A DNA stretch of 64,000 nt from 13-2-20CM-66-19 sp963824395 (GTDB lineage Bacteria > Pseudomonadota > Gammaproteobacteria > Steroidobacterales > Steroidobacteraceae): assembly GCA_963824395.1 (NCBI GenBank), contig CAWGPF010000001.1, forward strand, positions 372,001 to 436,000, written 5' to 3'. Below, one piece after another: positions 34,962 through 43,455 of the stretch. The position numbers and the translations under genes were made by a program. The first letter of the stretch is position 1. Each line of letters starts with the position of its first letter. Under the pieces are notes generated by a model. That model did no database searches. It saw only the letters and a list, made by a program, of their open reading frames with translations, and had not been told where the DNA came from.

Positions 34962-35085
34962 CTATCCGGCCACCCTAAGAATGACGTCGGTGGCTTTGAA
35001 GATCGCGTTCACCGTCTTGCCCACAGACAGATCTAGCACTTTCGCGGCCTGAGTCGTGACAATCGCGATACAAGGTATTCCGCCT
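34962..35085 (-). pseudogene. TOBE (Mop) domain remnant
   Basis: About 40 codons on the minus strand: GIPCIAIVTTQAAKVLDLSVG then KTVNAIFKATDVILRVAG and a stop. The VGKTV.A.FKA.DVIL pattern is the molybdate-binding Mop/TOBE domain. The first half of the domain is absent, and the repeat copy R3 begins about 70 bp upstream of it. Confidence 0.5.
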
Positions 35086-35149
35086 CTTGGCGCTCGCAAC
35101 GTCGGTGAAGAGTCGACTGCGGTCACTTGACAATGCGAGCGCAGAACGC

Positions 35150-35463
35150 GTGTCAACTGCTAGGCGCCAAGAACAGACTCATGCGAACGACCGCGAATTG
35201 CGCCGGACCAATTTCTCTTACCCGCTACGCTTGCACGGAAATTGCGCGTTCAAGCGTGCAGCCCGGTAGCGTGCAATTCAGCGGGTAATTCCGGCCTTCG
35301 CTTTTCCAATTCCCTGAATCAGTTCGTGAAGCCGTTCGACTTAAGTTCCTCTCTCTGGCATACGTTTCTCTTTATATACCAATATGTTAGCACCCTATAG
35401 TTACTTTACTTCGAGCCTCATCTACGCTCGAATTCGAACGCGAACCTTAGACGATTCGCGAGC
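35150..35463 (+). repeat. dispersed repeat copy R3
   Basis: It carries CTTACCCGCTACGC (35218) and CAGCGGGTAATTCCGG (35278), then GAAGCCGTTCGACTTAAGTTCCTCTC, GTTTCTCTTTATATACCAATATGTTAGCACC and TTCGAACGCGAACC..AGA.GATTCGCGAG. Alignment with R1 is close to the last base before 35463, where a TetR fragment starts. Confidence 0.7.
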
Positions 35464-35713
35464 CGCCAAGCGCGCGCTCTATAACCATGTTGGCGACAAA
35501 AACATCCAGCCCCTGAGGGGAGGAATCAAGAAGGGCTCCCTGCGAGATGTCGATCTGCATGCAACGGTGCTAATCCTCCTGGGTGCCTCGTCCTGGCTTG
35601 TCAAAGGTATCCTCACGCTGGACGCAGCGGGTCTGCGGCATATTGCGCGCGAGATCTCAGATCTATTCACCATTGGGCTGGCTACGGGCACGGACCGGAG
35701 CGGCAGTAGGTGA
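35463..35713 (+). pseudogene. fragments of the double TetR gene
   Basis: Three pieces of the second unit of the regulator at 11958-13244 are joined in frame: AKRALYNHVGDK (from about 12757), IQPL (about 12940), then GGIKKGSLRDVDLHATVLIL through LATGTDRSGSR to the stop. Two internal deletions removed most of the ligand domain. Homology continues about 50 bp past the stop (GGTGATGCT, CCGAGGGATA), matching 13239-13283. Confidence 0.75.
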
Positions 35714-35777
35714 TGCTCTAAGTCAGACGGCAACCGCACATCCCGAGGGATAGCGATTGATCGTGGTCGGCTACGTT

Positions 35778-36674
35778 TCAATGTAGGCGAGCGTAGCGAC
35801 CCGGTGGTTGGCCGACGTACCGACTAAATGCGGTGCTGAATGCGCTCGCGGAGCCATAACCGACTCGTTGCGCGACTGTTGCAATCGCGGCATCACCCTT
35901 GCGGAGCAGATTCTTGGCGAGGGCCATGCGCCAGGCCAGCAGGTATTCCATTGGAGGCATCCCTACGGCGCACGTGAATCGCGCGAAGAACGCCGACCGT
36001 GACAGTGAGGCTTTCTTCGCGAGTTCCTCGATCGTCCAGGAGCGCGAGGGATCACCGTGCATGTTTCGCATCGCTACCGCGAGCTTGGGATCAGCCAGTC
36101 CGCGGGTCAAACCTGCAGGCGCATCCGTTGCGGCTGTTGAGCGCAGCGCTTCCACCATCAGCACCTCCACGAACTTTACGAGAACATGATCGCGGCCTGG
36201 GCGCTGCTCCAAAGATTCTTCTCTGAGAAGCCTCACGAGGACGGATAGTCTTTCCACGCCTCGCACGTGCAATAGCACAGGCAATAGTGACACCAGAAGC
36301 GCCGCATCCGGCGAATCAAACACAAAGTACCCACCCAGCATCCGAACGTCCGGCCGGCCGCCGCGTCTTCCGTGGCGGATCTCCCCTGCCGGAGAAGACA
36401 TCGTTTTCGGATCGATCTGTACGGGCGTCACCGGCTCGAACCCGGTCATGGTGAAACCGGGCGTTGCAGGCATCAGCACGAAGTCTCCCGCATTCAGCGC
36501 GGTGGATTCCAGCCCGTCGACCGCCAGAAGACAACTGCCTTCCAGCACCGCGCAGAAGCTTGGCTGCTCGAAGGCAGAGTAGCGAACGCCCCACCGGCCG
36601 GCTCCGCTGATGAGCTTGCTGAACACAGTCCGAGGTCGGAGCAACGTGATGACTTCAGACAGCGGATCGACCAT
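35778..36674 (-). CDS. AraC-family regulator with cupin_6 domain
   Basis: A 298-residue regulator. The N-terminal cupin (SGAGRWGVRYSAFEQPSFCAVLEGSCLLAVDG, NAGDFVLMPATPGFTMTG) is the AraC-type sensing domain; the C-terminal double HTH (WTIEELAKKASLSRSAFFARFTCAVGMPPMEYLLAWRMALAKNLL; VAQRVGYGSASAFSTAFSRYVGQPPGRYAR) binds DNA. It is divergent from an SDR gene 99 bp away, the classic arrangement for this subfamily, and probably activates it. Confidence 0.92.
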   Translation of the reverse strand: MVDPLSEVITLLRPRTVFSKLISGAGRWGVRYSAFEQPSFCAVLEGSCLLAVDGLESTALNAGDFVLMPATPGFTMTGFEPVTPVQIDPKTMSSPAGEIRHGRRGGRPDVRMLGGYFVFDSPDAALLVSLLPVLLHVRGVERLSVLVRLLREESLEQRPGRDHVLVKFVEVLMVEALRSTAATDAPAGLTRGLADPKLAVAMRNMHGDPSRSWTIEELAKKASLSRSAFFARFTCAVGMPPMEYLLAWRMALAKNLLRKGDAAIATVAQRVGYGSASAFSTAFSRYVGQPPGRYARLH

Positions 36675-36773
36675 TTCTGGACTCAGAATAATAAAATGTG
36701 GATCAAAGATTATAGATAGTTCTCATCGTGGTGACTATCGTTACCTCACTTTCAACCACTGACGAAGGCCATC

Positions 36774-37508
36774 ATGAAGACAATACTGATCACGGGTTGC
36801 TCATCCGGCTACGGCTTGGAAACCGCCCGCTACTTCCATTCCAAGGGTTGGAACGTGATTGCCACCATGCGCACCCCGCGCGAGCACATCCTGCCCCAAT
36901 CGGATCGCATGCGCGCGCTCGCATTAGACGTAACCAAACGCGAGAGCATCGCCGCCGCAGTAGAGGCGGCTGGTCCGATCGATGTGCTGGTCAACAACGC
37001 GGGCATTGGTGTCGTTGGTGCGTTTGAGGCCACCCCAATGGCGACGGCCCGCGAAGTATTTGAAACCAACACCTTCGGGGTCATGGCGATGATGCAGGCG
37101 GTCGTACCCCAGTTCCGAGAGCGCAAGTCTGGCGTGATCGTGAACGTCACTTCCAGCGTGACGCTTGCGGCAATGCCGTTGGCTGGTGTCTATACGGCCA
37201 GTAAGACAGCGATCGAGGGACTTACGGGCTCTGTGGCGTTCGAGCTCGCAGCGTTTAACATACGCGTCAAGCTGGTCGAGCCCGGCTACGGCCCTACGAC
37301 GGCGTTTACGAGCAACGGCAAATCGCGCATGGCAGGCCTGATTCCTGACGCGTATGCGCCTTTCGCGGGACCCATCTTCTCCGCATTTGCAGACCCGGCA
37401 GCGGTGACAACCGAAGCAGACGTGGCCGAGGTGGTGTGGCGCGCCGCGAACGATTTGACCGGACAGCTTCGATTTCCGGCAGGTGCGGACGCGGTGGCGC
37501 TGGCCTAA
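36774..37508 (+). CDS. short-chain dehydrogenase/reductase
   Basis: A 244-residue oxidoreductase. The coenzyme loop is TGCSSGYGLETA (residues 7-18; unusual Tyr in place of Ile in SSGIG), NNAG at about 74, and the catalytic Ser-Tyr-Lys in NVTSSVTLAAMPLAGVYTASK. It has a classical SDR fold with preference unclear; the absence of a basic residue right after the first beta strand (and Arg in TMRTP) hints at NADPH. It is probably controlled by the divergent AraC gene. Substrate unknown. Confidence 0.88.
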   Translation: MKTILITGCSSGYGLETARYFHSKGWNVIATMRTPREHILPQSDRMRALALDVTKRESIAAAVEAAGPIDVLVNNAGIGVVGAFEATPMATAREVFETNTFGVMAMMQAVVPQFRERKSGVIVNVTSSVTLAAMPLAGVYTASKTAIEGLTGSVAFELAAFNIRVKLVEPGYGPTTAFTSNGKSRMAGLIPDAYAPFAGPIFSAFADPAAVTTEADVAEVVWRAANDLTGQLRFPAGADAVALA

Positions 37509-37615
37509 ACGAAACTCGCGTTCAAAGGCTGCCTCACCGCGACTTCAAGATCGACGAGCTTAGGACTTCGGTCTCAGTCCGTGCTCATTCAACCCCGCGC
37601 CGACTTCGCGACGCC

Positions 37616-39223
37616 TTATTCGTCGTGTTCGTGATTCGCCAAGTTGGCCTCGCGCAGATCGAGCTCCCGCTCGAGCCGGCGCCGCGCCCTGTCGTTCAAG
37701 GCCCCCTGACGATAAAGCTCATTGATCCGACTGCGCTCGGCTGACACCAGCAGCAGCTCGATTTCATCAGCAAGCGCTATCGGATCCTGATGACTTTCTT
37801 CCCGCTCGCGCACCGGCTCGAAATGCGTGAGGCGCTCCTCATGCCCTTTTCGAAGCCGCTTGACCAGCGCATCAGGTAATTTTCTCTCCAGCGTAATTCG
37901 ATCAAGACACTTAGTCGCGGCCTCGATTGCGCTTCGGCGCGCTGACAACTCCTCAGCCATATCTGCGCGCAACTCCCGCTCTCCGGCGTTTGCTAGGCCG
38001 AGCATGCGAATTACCGCGGGTAACATCAATCCCTGGCCCACCAGCGTCACCAGGATCACCGAAAACGTCAGGAAGAGAATCAGACCTCGATCCGGGAATG
38101 CCCGGCCGTCGTCTGTGGTTAAGGGAATGGCAAGCGCCGCAGCAAGAGACACGATGCCGCGCACGCCGGTGAATCCGAGGACAAACGGCCACTGCCAAGG
38201 TGGCGAAGGGTCCTTTCGAGCTATTGCGGCAATCAACCAGCGAGGCAGATAGGTCGCAGGGAACATCCACACAAACCGAGCCAAAATCACCACTGCAGTG
38301 ACAACAACAGCCGAGCCCACCAGGGTAGACCAGGAATGGGTACCCAACTCCGTAATCAACGTGCGAGCCTGGAGTCCGGTCACCAAGAACACAATGCCTT
38401 CTATCAGGTACACAAGGACATCCCAAAAAAACACACCCTGAAGCCGTGTCGCGGCGCTGATGATGCTGAAGCCGTTCCAGCTGACATACAGGCCCGCGAC
38501 AACCGTCGCCAGTACACCTGAACCGCCGAGGTGCTGAGGGGGCCAATAAGCCACGTACGGCGTCAAGATCGAGAGCACGATTTCAATCTGCGCGTCCGCG
38601 ACCCAGCGACGCACACGGAGCATGAGCCAGCCGACCGCGATTCCCCATAGCAGCTCGCCCCCTAGAATGACGGCAAACTCCCCGGCTGCGTTCCCGAACG
38701 AAAATGCGCCGGCGCTCACCGCCACAACTGCAAACCGATAAAGGATTAGCGCGGTGGCATCATTGGCGAGGCCTTCCCCCTCCAAGATGACCAGAATCCG
38801 CTTGGGGAGCTGCATCCTCCTGGCGATCGCCAAGGGCGCCACCGCATCCGGCGGTGAGACTATCGCTCCCAGAACAAATCCCACCGGCCATGAAAGGCCC
38901 AACAGCCAATGTGCTGCTGCGGCCGCGGCCGCGGTCGTGAATACGACGCAACCGACCGCAAGCAGGGAAATCGGACGCAGATTGAAGCGAAATTCCCGCC
39001 AGCTCATCGCTACCGCGGACGAGTAGATCAGGGGCGGCAATACGAGAAGCAGCACGAGCTCTGGCGCGAGCCTTACTGCCGGTAGACCCGGGACAAGCGC
39101 TAGTACGAGGCCGGTCAGCACGAGAAGAATTGCCGGCGGAACATTCGCCCGCTTCGCCACGACTCCGACCGCAGCGATTGCGATGAGCAGAAGTAGAAAG
39201 ATCTGGATCTGGCGGATGATCAA
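37616..39223 (-). CDS. CPA1-family Na+/H+ antiporter, YjcE type
   Basis: A 535-residue protein with about 12 membrane helices (residues 5-410) and a 120-residue hydrophilic, helix-rich C-terminal tail. Motifs: VSPPDAVAPLAIARRM (helix 5) and LEGEGLANDATALILYRFAV (helix 6 ND). GFTGVRGIVSLAAALAIP is typical of bacterial NhaP/YjcE-like antiporters. The cytosolic tail (EELSARRSAIEAATKCLDRI...) is coiled and may regulate it. It is convergent with the SDR gene. Confidence 0.92.
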   Translation of the reverse strand: MIIRQIQIFLLLLIAIAAVGVVAKRANVPPAILLVLTGLVLALVPGLPAVRLAPELVLLLVLPPLIYSSAVAMSWREFRFNLRPISLLAVGCVVFTTAAAAAAAHWLLGLSWPVGFVLGAIVSPPDAVAPLAIARRMQLPKRILVILEGEGLANDATALILYRFAVVAVSAGAFSFGNAAGEFAVILGGELLWGIAVGWLMLRVRRWVADAQIEIVLSILTPYVAYWPPQHLGGSGVLATVVAGLYVSWNGFSIISAATRLQGVFFWDVLVYLIEGIVFLVTGLQARTLITELGTHSWSTLVGSAVVVTAVVILARFVWMFPATYLPRWLIAAIARKDPSPPWQWPFVLGFTGVRGIVSLAAALAIPLTTDDGRAFPDRGLILFLTFSVILVTLVGQGLMLPAVIRMLGLANAGERELRADMAEELSARRSAIEAATKCLDRITLERKLPDALVKRLRKGHEERLTHFEPVREREESHQDPIALADEIELLLVSAERSRINELYRQGALNDRARRRLERELDLREANLANHEHDE

Positions 39224-39405
39224 CTGGCGAGACCGGAAATATAGCTCAAGTTATTCCTCGCGCGTCACTACACCACGGCTTTCACAGCGCGGCAATAATC
39301 CAGAGAAGTGAGAGAGTATCGCCACACTTCGGCGCACCCGAACCGGGCCCAACGGACCATCCTTCTCTCAGTCCGACGACTATCCAACCTCCAAAGGCAG
39401 CCTCT

Positions 39406-39639
39406 CTAAGGCTTGCATCCTTCGGTGACCCAACGATTGAAGAGTGCGATCCACTCGTCCGGCCACGGTTTGCTCGCATCGGCGGGCATCGTCTTGGCGG
39501 TGAGGCTGTCAGCAATCTTGGCGCTCCATTTCTTCACATCGTCGTATTCCGCCAAGTCGAACGCCTTAATCATGCAGTTCCGCTGATCAGAGGTGAATAG
39601 CGGCTTGATGTGCAAAGCGAAGCTCACTGGCCGGTTCAT
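39406..39639 (-). CDS. small conserved protein with an IKPLF...WPDE motif
   Basis: A 77-residue protein: FALHIKPLFTSDQRNCMIKAFDLAEYDDVKKWSAKIADSL, TMPADASKPWPDEWIALFNRWVTEGC. This resembles the cytochrome c-like fold used in small domains with IxPLF...MP....WP, but there is no CxxCH. AGGAG lies 9 bp or so upstream. It follows by 17 bp the tail of another, decayed gene, with which it was probably co-transcribed. Function unknown. Confidence 0.65.
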   Translation of the reverse strand: MNRPVSFALHIKPLFTSDQRNCMIKAFDLAEYDDVKKWSAKIADSLTAKTMPADASKPWPDEWIALFNRWVTEGCKP

Positions 39640-39656
39640 GTGTTTTTTTGCTCCTG

Positions 39657-39780
39657 TTAAAAAATAGCTTGCGGCACTGGTTTGTCGAGCGGCGGCTGGT
39701 CGCCGAAGTCGTCGTTGGACAAGATGGCGACCGCATTACCCCGGCACTTAGGCGCGAGCACCTGTGACGGTCGACGCAAA
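39657..39780 (-). pseudogene. 3' remnant of an unknown gene
   Basis: About 27 clean codons end NAVAILSNDDFGDQPPLDKP then VPQAIF and TAA at 39657. The tail reads as real protein, but the frame is closed by TGA about 50 codons upstream and no start exists. The rest of the gene is missing; I cannot name it. Confidence 0.35.
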
Positions 39781-39874
39781 TGAAGACTTCAGGCGCTCCG
39801 ACGATCGCGCAAGACTCTTCCGCTCCCAATCGACATGATCCGCACCTCCTCTGCTGGAGTGAACAGCAGTAACC

Positions 39875-40264
39875 ATGAAGGTTACAAGGATTCTGCTACA
39901 GACCACGATCGCACCTGCGGACAATGATTGGGACACTGCGCGCTTTACGTCGCTGCGACGAACGCCGACCGCTCTTTTTAGTGAAGACGGCACTCCGGAT
40001 TTGTTGTCATCGCGCGAGACCGTGAGCCCCTTGGAGCGCCGGATTCGCTGTTCTCACGACTTGAGCAAAGTGATTTCGAGGGTCTGGCTCCTTGGGGTAG
40101 ATGCGGTACGGGGCTGCACCCCCGAGGACATCCGAGGAATCAGTGCATTTCTCGGCAGCGCTCGCGTGATCGTGGTGACCCGCGAGCGTATGGATATTGG
40201 AAGCTTGGATCTGGCAAACAATGCACTCAAGCCAGCAGGTCATAGCGGGCAAATCGGCGGGTAA
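39875..40264 (+). pseudogene. ThuA/amidotransferase-like gene, 3' end lost
   Basis: A 129-codon frame: MKVTRILLQTTIAPADNDWDTARFTSL opens a family of glutamine-amidotransferase-like (ThuA-type) proteins; LSKVISRVWLLGVDAVRGCTPEDIRGISAFL and VVTRERMDIGSLDL follow the same order. The sequence breaks after LANNALKPAG, where repeat copy R4 starts, so the second half (about as long again in the family) is missing. The product is likely non-functional. Confidence 0.6.
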
Positions 40265-40345
40265 TTTCCGGAACCGAATCCGTAAAATCATGAATCCGTT
40301 GAAGTTGCTCTTCGGCTTTGGTTCCTGTCTGGAGCACCAGAACCA
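40232..40345 (+). repeat. dispersed repeat copy R4 (right part only)
   Basis: It begins in the 3' end of the truncated ThuA-like gene with CAGCGGGCAAATCGGCGGGTAATTTCCGG (bases about 40243-40271, matching 8234-8263), then ATCATGAATCCGTTGAAGTT and TTCGGTTTGGTTCCTGTCTGGAGCACCAG-type sequence (about 40312-40342). The left TTACCCGC arm is absent. Confidence 0.55.
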
Positions 40346-40497
40346 TGACGCGCAGCGTCATTGCCGCCTTTGCGACCCACTCGATACCGTAACGGACCCG
40401 CCTTCGCGCGCCGACCCGCTTCGCTCAATACGGTACAATTTGACGTCCGGTTAATTCACAACATCCTGGCGTCTGGCGCGACATCCGAGGGCCTGCA

Positions 40498-40998
40498 ATG
40501 AATACCGTTAAGAGATCATTGATGAGCGCGCAAAAGGCCCTCGTCTTGGCATCCGCACTTTGCGTTGGCGTCACGGCATTGCAAGCAGCTCAGCCCGAGG
40601 TGGACTCCTCAGCGGGCACGTGGAAGCTGAACGTCGCTAAATCCAGCTTCGCTCAATACCCGGCTCCGACGAGCGCCACTCGAACCTACACGGTGACAGC
40701 TGAGGGCACACGGCTGGTCATCGAGGAGGACTTCGCCGACGGCCGAAAAACCAGGGTGGACACGCGGATCACGTACGACGGCAAACCGCATGCGGTCACG
40801 AATCGCGACTACGATAGCATCGCCTCGAGGCGCGTCAGCAGTAACGAAACCTTGGCCGATCTGCTCCTCAACGGCAAGGTCATCGGTTCCCTGCGACGCG
40901 AAGTGTCCTCCGACGGCAAGACGATGAAAATCAATTACCTGATCCACAAGCCCGATGGCACAACCGTAAGCTCAGTCTCGGTGTACGATCGCCAATAA
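40498..40998 (+). CDS. exported protein of unknown function
   Basis: A 166-residue protein. The signal peptide (about residues 10-31, ALVLASALCVGVTALQA) is followed by a beta-rich domain: AGTWKLNVAKSSFAQYPAPTSATRTYTVTAEG, RLVIEEDFADGRKTRVDTRITYDGKPH, GKTMKINYLIHKPDGTTVSSVSVYDRQ. This layout (WKLN.AKS.F...P.P....TYT) is a recurrent lipocalin-like exported family in soil bacteria, without known activity. The gene is alone on the plus strand. Confidence 0.7.
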   Translation: MNTVKRSLMSAQKALVLASALCVGVTALQAAQPEVDSSAGTWKLNVAKSSFAQYPAPTSATRTYTVTAEGTRLVIEEDFADGRKTRVDTRITYDGKPHAVTNRDYDSIASRRVSSNETLADLLLNGKVIGSLRREVSSDGKTMKINYLIHKPDGTTVSSVSVYDRQ

Positions 40999-41135
40999 GC
41001 GACGAGCCGCCCCCGACCCGATTCGCGCCGCGCACAACCTTAACCGCAGCCGTCGGGGCGTTACTCGCGTTGTGTCGCGAAAGACTTCGTACCTGCGTTT
41101 GCGTGCGTCCCGGATCATGCCGCAGGGCGAGCAGC

Positions 41136-41714
41136 TCAGAATGAGTTCTCCGGGTCTCTGAGAAACGCAAGCTCGTCCGCCGTCGATGGGCGGTTCAGCG
41201 CGGCATTACGATGCGGAAATCGGCCGAACCGGTCGATGACGAGCTTATGTTTCATGGCAGAGCGAATCCAGTCCGGCCTACCGAGCTGTCCGATCAGATT
41301 GATTGAATACTCTTGATCCGCGTGATCTTCGCTGTGCTCGAAGGGCAGGTAAAGAAATAGCCGCTCACATCCAGCCATCGCAACGTCGATGCCCTTTTCT
41401 ATTGCGGACCTGGCGAGGGTGCGCGCGATAGCATCGGCTGCATACGCGAACGAGCTATTCCGAAACAGATTGCGCGAAAACTGGTCCAGCACGATCACGC
41501 TGGCAAGAGTGGTGCGGGGTTCATTCGCACCACGGCCATCACGCGACACGAGTCGTTGGTGTAGCGAAAGGAACCGCTCGCGGATACACCCATCAATCGC
41601 GTGATTCTTTGCGAACCAATCAATTTCCACCAGCTCCTCGAACCAGAAGTGGATTACTTGGCCGACCCATAGCGGCTCGCCTTTTGCGGCCTCTGAATCG
41701 ACATCGGATGTCAC
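41136..41714 (-). CDS. DUF924 family protein
   Basis: A 192-residue protein from the GTG at 41714. Family marks: VIHFWFEELVEIDWFAKNHAIDGCIRERF, VIVLDQFSRNLFRN and GCERLFLYLPFEHSEDHADQ, RFGRFPHRNAALNRPST. The fold is TPR-like, with function unknown. The longer open frame would overlap the TIR gene and is not supported. It lies 43 bp downstream of that gene on the same strand. Confidence 0.88.
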   Translation of the reverse strand: MTSDVDSEAAKGEPLWVGQVIHFWFEELVEIDWFAKNHAIDGCIRERFLSLHQRLVSRDGRGANEPRTTLASVIVLDQFSRNLFRNSSFAYAADAIARTLARSAIEKGIDVAMAGCERLFLYLPFEHSEDHADQEYSINLIGQLGRPDWIRSAMKHKLVIDRFGRFPHRNAALNRPSTADELAFLRDPENSF

Positions 41715-41757
41715 TTGTCGCGTCGCCGGGCAAGCTGAAGGCCGCAAGTGTCGGTCG

Positions 41758-43383
41758 TCATTCCGGCAAGCCTGCCATACGCAAGGATTCGGCCACATTC
41801 GCCGCATCGGCTGGGTTCTTGAACGGCTGCTTCGCTAGAAAGAAGCGAGTAGAGAAGTCCGGTTTCATAGCCAAACACTCTGTTGCGCAGACTTTTGCCT
41901 GGTCCATATTGGCCAGTCGGGCATAGCAACCAGCCATGAGTGCAGCGACGCGATAAGAGCGGCCGGGTGCACGGTCCAACGCCGCCAGCGCCGCCTGATA
42001 CCGCTGCGATACCATATGAGCCTCGCCAACCGATCGCCAGTACCAGGGCTCGTTGAAGTATGGATCGATCTCGCTGGCGCGCTTGAACCAAGTCAACGCC
42101 TCTTCAGCGTGGCCCGCATAAAGCAGGATGCCCCCCATGTCGGCCGCGTTCCATTGATTGTTCGGATTCATGGCGACTGCTCGGCGTACGTGCTGCAGCG
42201 CCAGATCATGGGACCGCCGCATCAATTCGACCCAGCCCAATACAGCAAAGCAGGTGCTGTCGTTTTGATCCAATTCGACTGCGCGCTTTGCCAGGGAAAA
42301 CGCCTTAAGGAGCAGTGCATCGGACCCGCTCAGGTCGTCCTGCGACTTCCCTTGCCATATGGAGGCAAGCAAGGCGTGCGGAATGCCATAGCAGGGATCT
42401 AACTCAATAGCCTTTTCAAATAATCGCGCGGCCTCCGTTGCGCCACCTGGATCGTCCCACGGCAGTGCATTGCCCTTAAGAACGCACTCATAAGCGGCAA
42501 GGCTCGCCGGTGGCTTCCGTCGCACGCGTTCGAAGTCGGACGCGTGCACTCGGCCCACGAGCGTGCTGACAATTGTCTGAACAACCTCGTCTTGAACAGT
42601 GAAGAGTTCAGCCAGATCCCGATCGAACTTCTCGCCCCATATGTGACTGCCGCTCTCGGAATCGATCAACTGCGCGTTGATGCGGATGCGCGCGCCCATT
42701 CGTCTGACGCTGCCTTCAACGATGAAGCGGACATTCAGGTCACGCGCGACCTGCTTCATGTCGACTGCGACACCACGGTAGCGAAAAGAGGCCGAGCGAG
42801 ACCGCACCGCCAGGAGCCGCCAACGCGAGAGTTCGGTAATGATGTCCTCGGTGATTCCGTCGCTGAAATAATCCTGTTGCGGATCGCCGCTCATGTTCGT
42901 GAAGGGTAATACGCAGATGGCAATGCGAGCTGGTTCGATGGCGACGGACGAAGTCGGGTTGAAACCGGCGTCTGCCGTTTCGGGCGGGCGGTCGCGGTTC
43001 ACAATTGCGCCTACTGCGCGCAGCACTTCTTGAAACTGCGCACTGCGGGGATTTTCTCCCCAGTCATCGAGATCGGTAGTATGAAGCGCGCGCGCGTCGA
43101 TAGGCAGGCTGGCGCACGCAAACCGCACCGGGACCAGGATGCCTCGATCCGCCCCGTCTCGCGCCTCGCCGCGCACCCACCGCGACGTCACCGAATCCGG
43201 CGTCCAGACCACCACCACGGCGGCAGCGGCCTTGAGTTCCGCCGCGATAAGTCGGTCAAACTCCTGTCCGGGGTCGATCTGCGGGTCCCACCACACGGAC
43301 CACCCTTGTGCCTCGAACGCCGCCACGAGCGGCGCAACGCGCGCCTTGTCGCCGCGGGCGTAGGAAATAAAGACGTCGGCCAT
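41758..43383 (-). CDS. TIR - TolB-like - TPR fusion protein
   Basis: A 541-residue cytosolic multidomain protein. Residues 1-135 are a TIR_2 domain (MADVFISYARGDKARVAPLV, GWSVWWDPQIDPG, SVTSRWVRGEARDG) with Glu73 at the position of the NADase catalytic glutamate. Residues about 150-290 are a TolB/FlgO-like domain (ICVLPFTNMSGDPQQDYFSDGITEDIITELSR). Residues 295-530 are tetratricopeptide repeats (AARLFEKAIELDP, ALQHVRRAVAMNPNN, ALTWFKRASEIDPYFNEPWYW). Rhizobial relatives are often labelled adenylate cyclase although no cyclase domain is present. Possible roles are signalling or an NAD+-cleaving defence effector. Confidence 0.88.
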   Translation of the reverse strand: MADVFISYARGDKARVAPLVAAFEAQGWSVWWDPQIDPGQEFDRLIAAELKAAAAVVVVWTPDSVTSRWVRGEARDGADRGILVPVRFACASLPIDARALHTTDLDDWGENPRSAQFQEVLRAVGAIVNRDRPPETADAGFNPTSSVAIEPARIAICVLPFTNMSGDPQQDYFSDGITEDIITELSRWRLLAVRSRSASFRYRGVAVDMKQVARDLNVRFIVEGSVRRMGARIRINAQLIDSESGSHIWGEKFDRDLAELFTVQDEVVQTIVSTLVGRVHASDFERVRRKPPASLAAYECVLKGNALPWDDPGGATEAARLFEKAIELDPCYGIPHALLASIWQGKSQDDLSGSDALLLKAFSLAKRAVELDQNDSTCFAVLGWVELMRRSHDLALQHVRRAVAMNPNNQWNAADMGGILLYAGHAEEALTWFKRASEIDPYFNEPWYWRSVGEAHMVSQRYQAALAALDRAPGRSYRVAALMAGCYARLANMDQAKVCATECLAMKPDFSTRFFLAKQPFKNPADAANVAESLRMAGLPE

Positions 43384-43455
43384 GCTTGTCGGATCTACGG
43401 AAGGAATGGATGTCGGACAGCGCTATCGTAGGTAGCTTACTCCGACGTTTGACCT

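Noticed and set aside
41758..43383. Adenylate cyclase function for the TIR-TolB-TPR protein
   Set aside because: No class III cyclase catalytic domain is present; the annotation in relatives stems from shared TolB-like and TPR parts.
43030..43431. Plus-strand ORF of 133 codons opposite the TIR domain
   Set aside because: Shadow of the TIR-TolB-TPR gene, no supporting signal.
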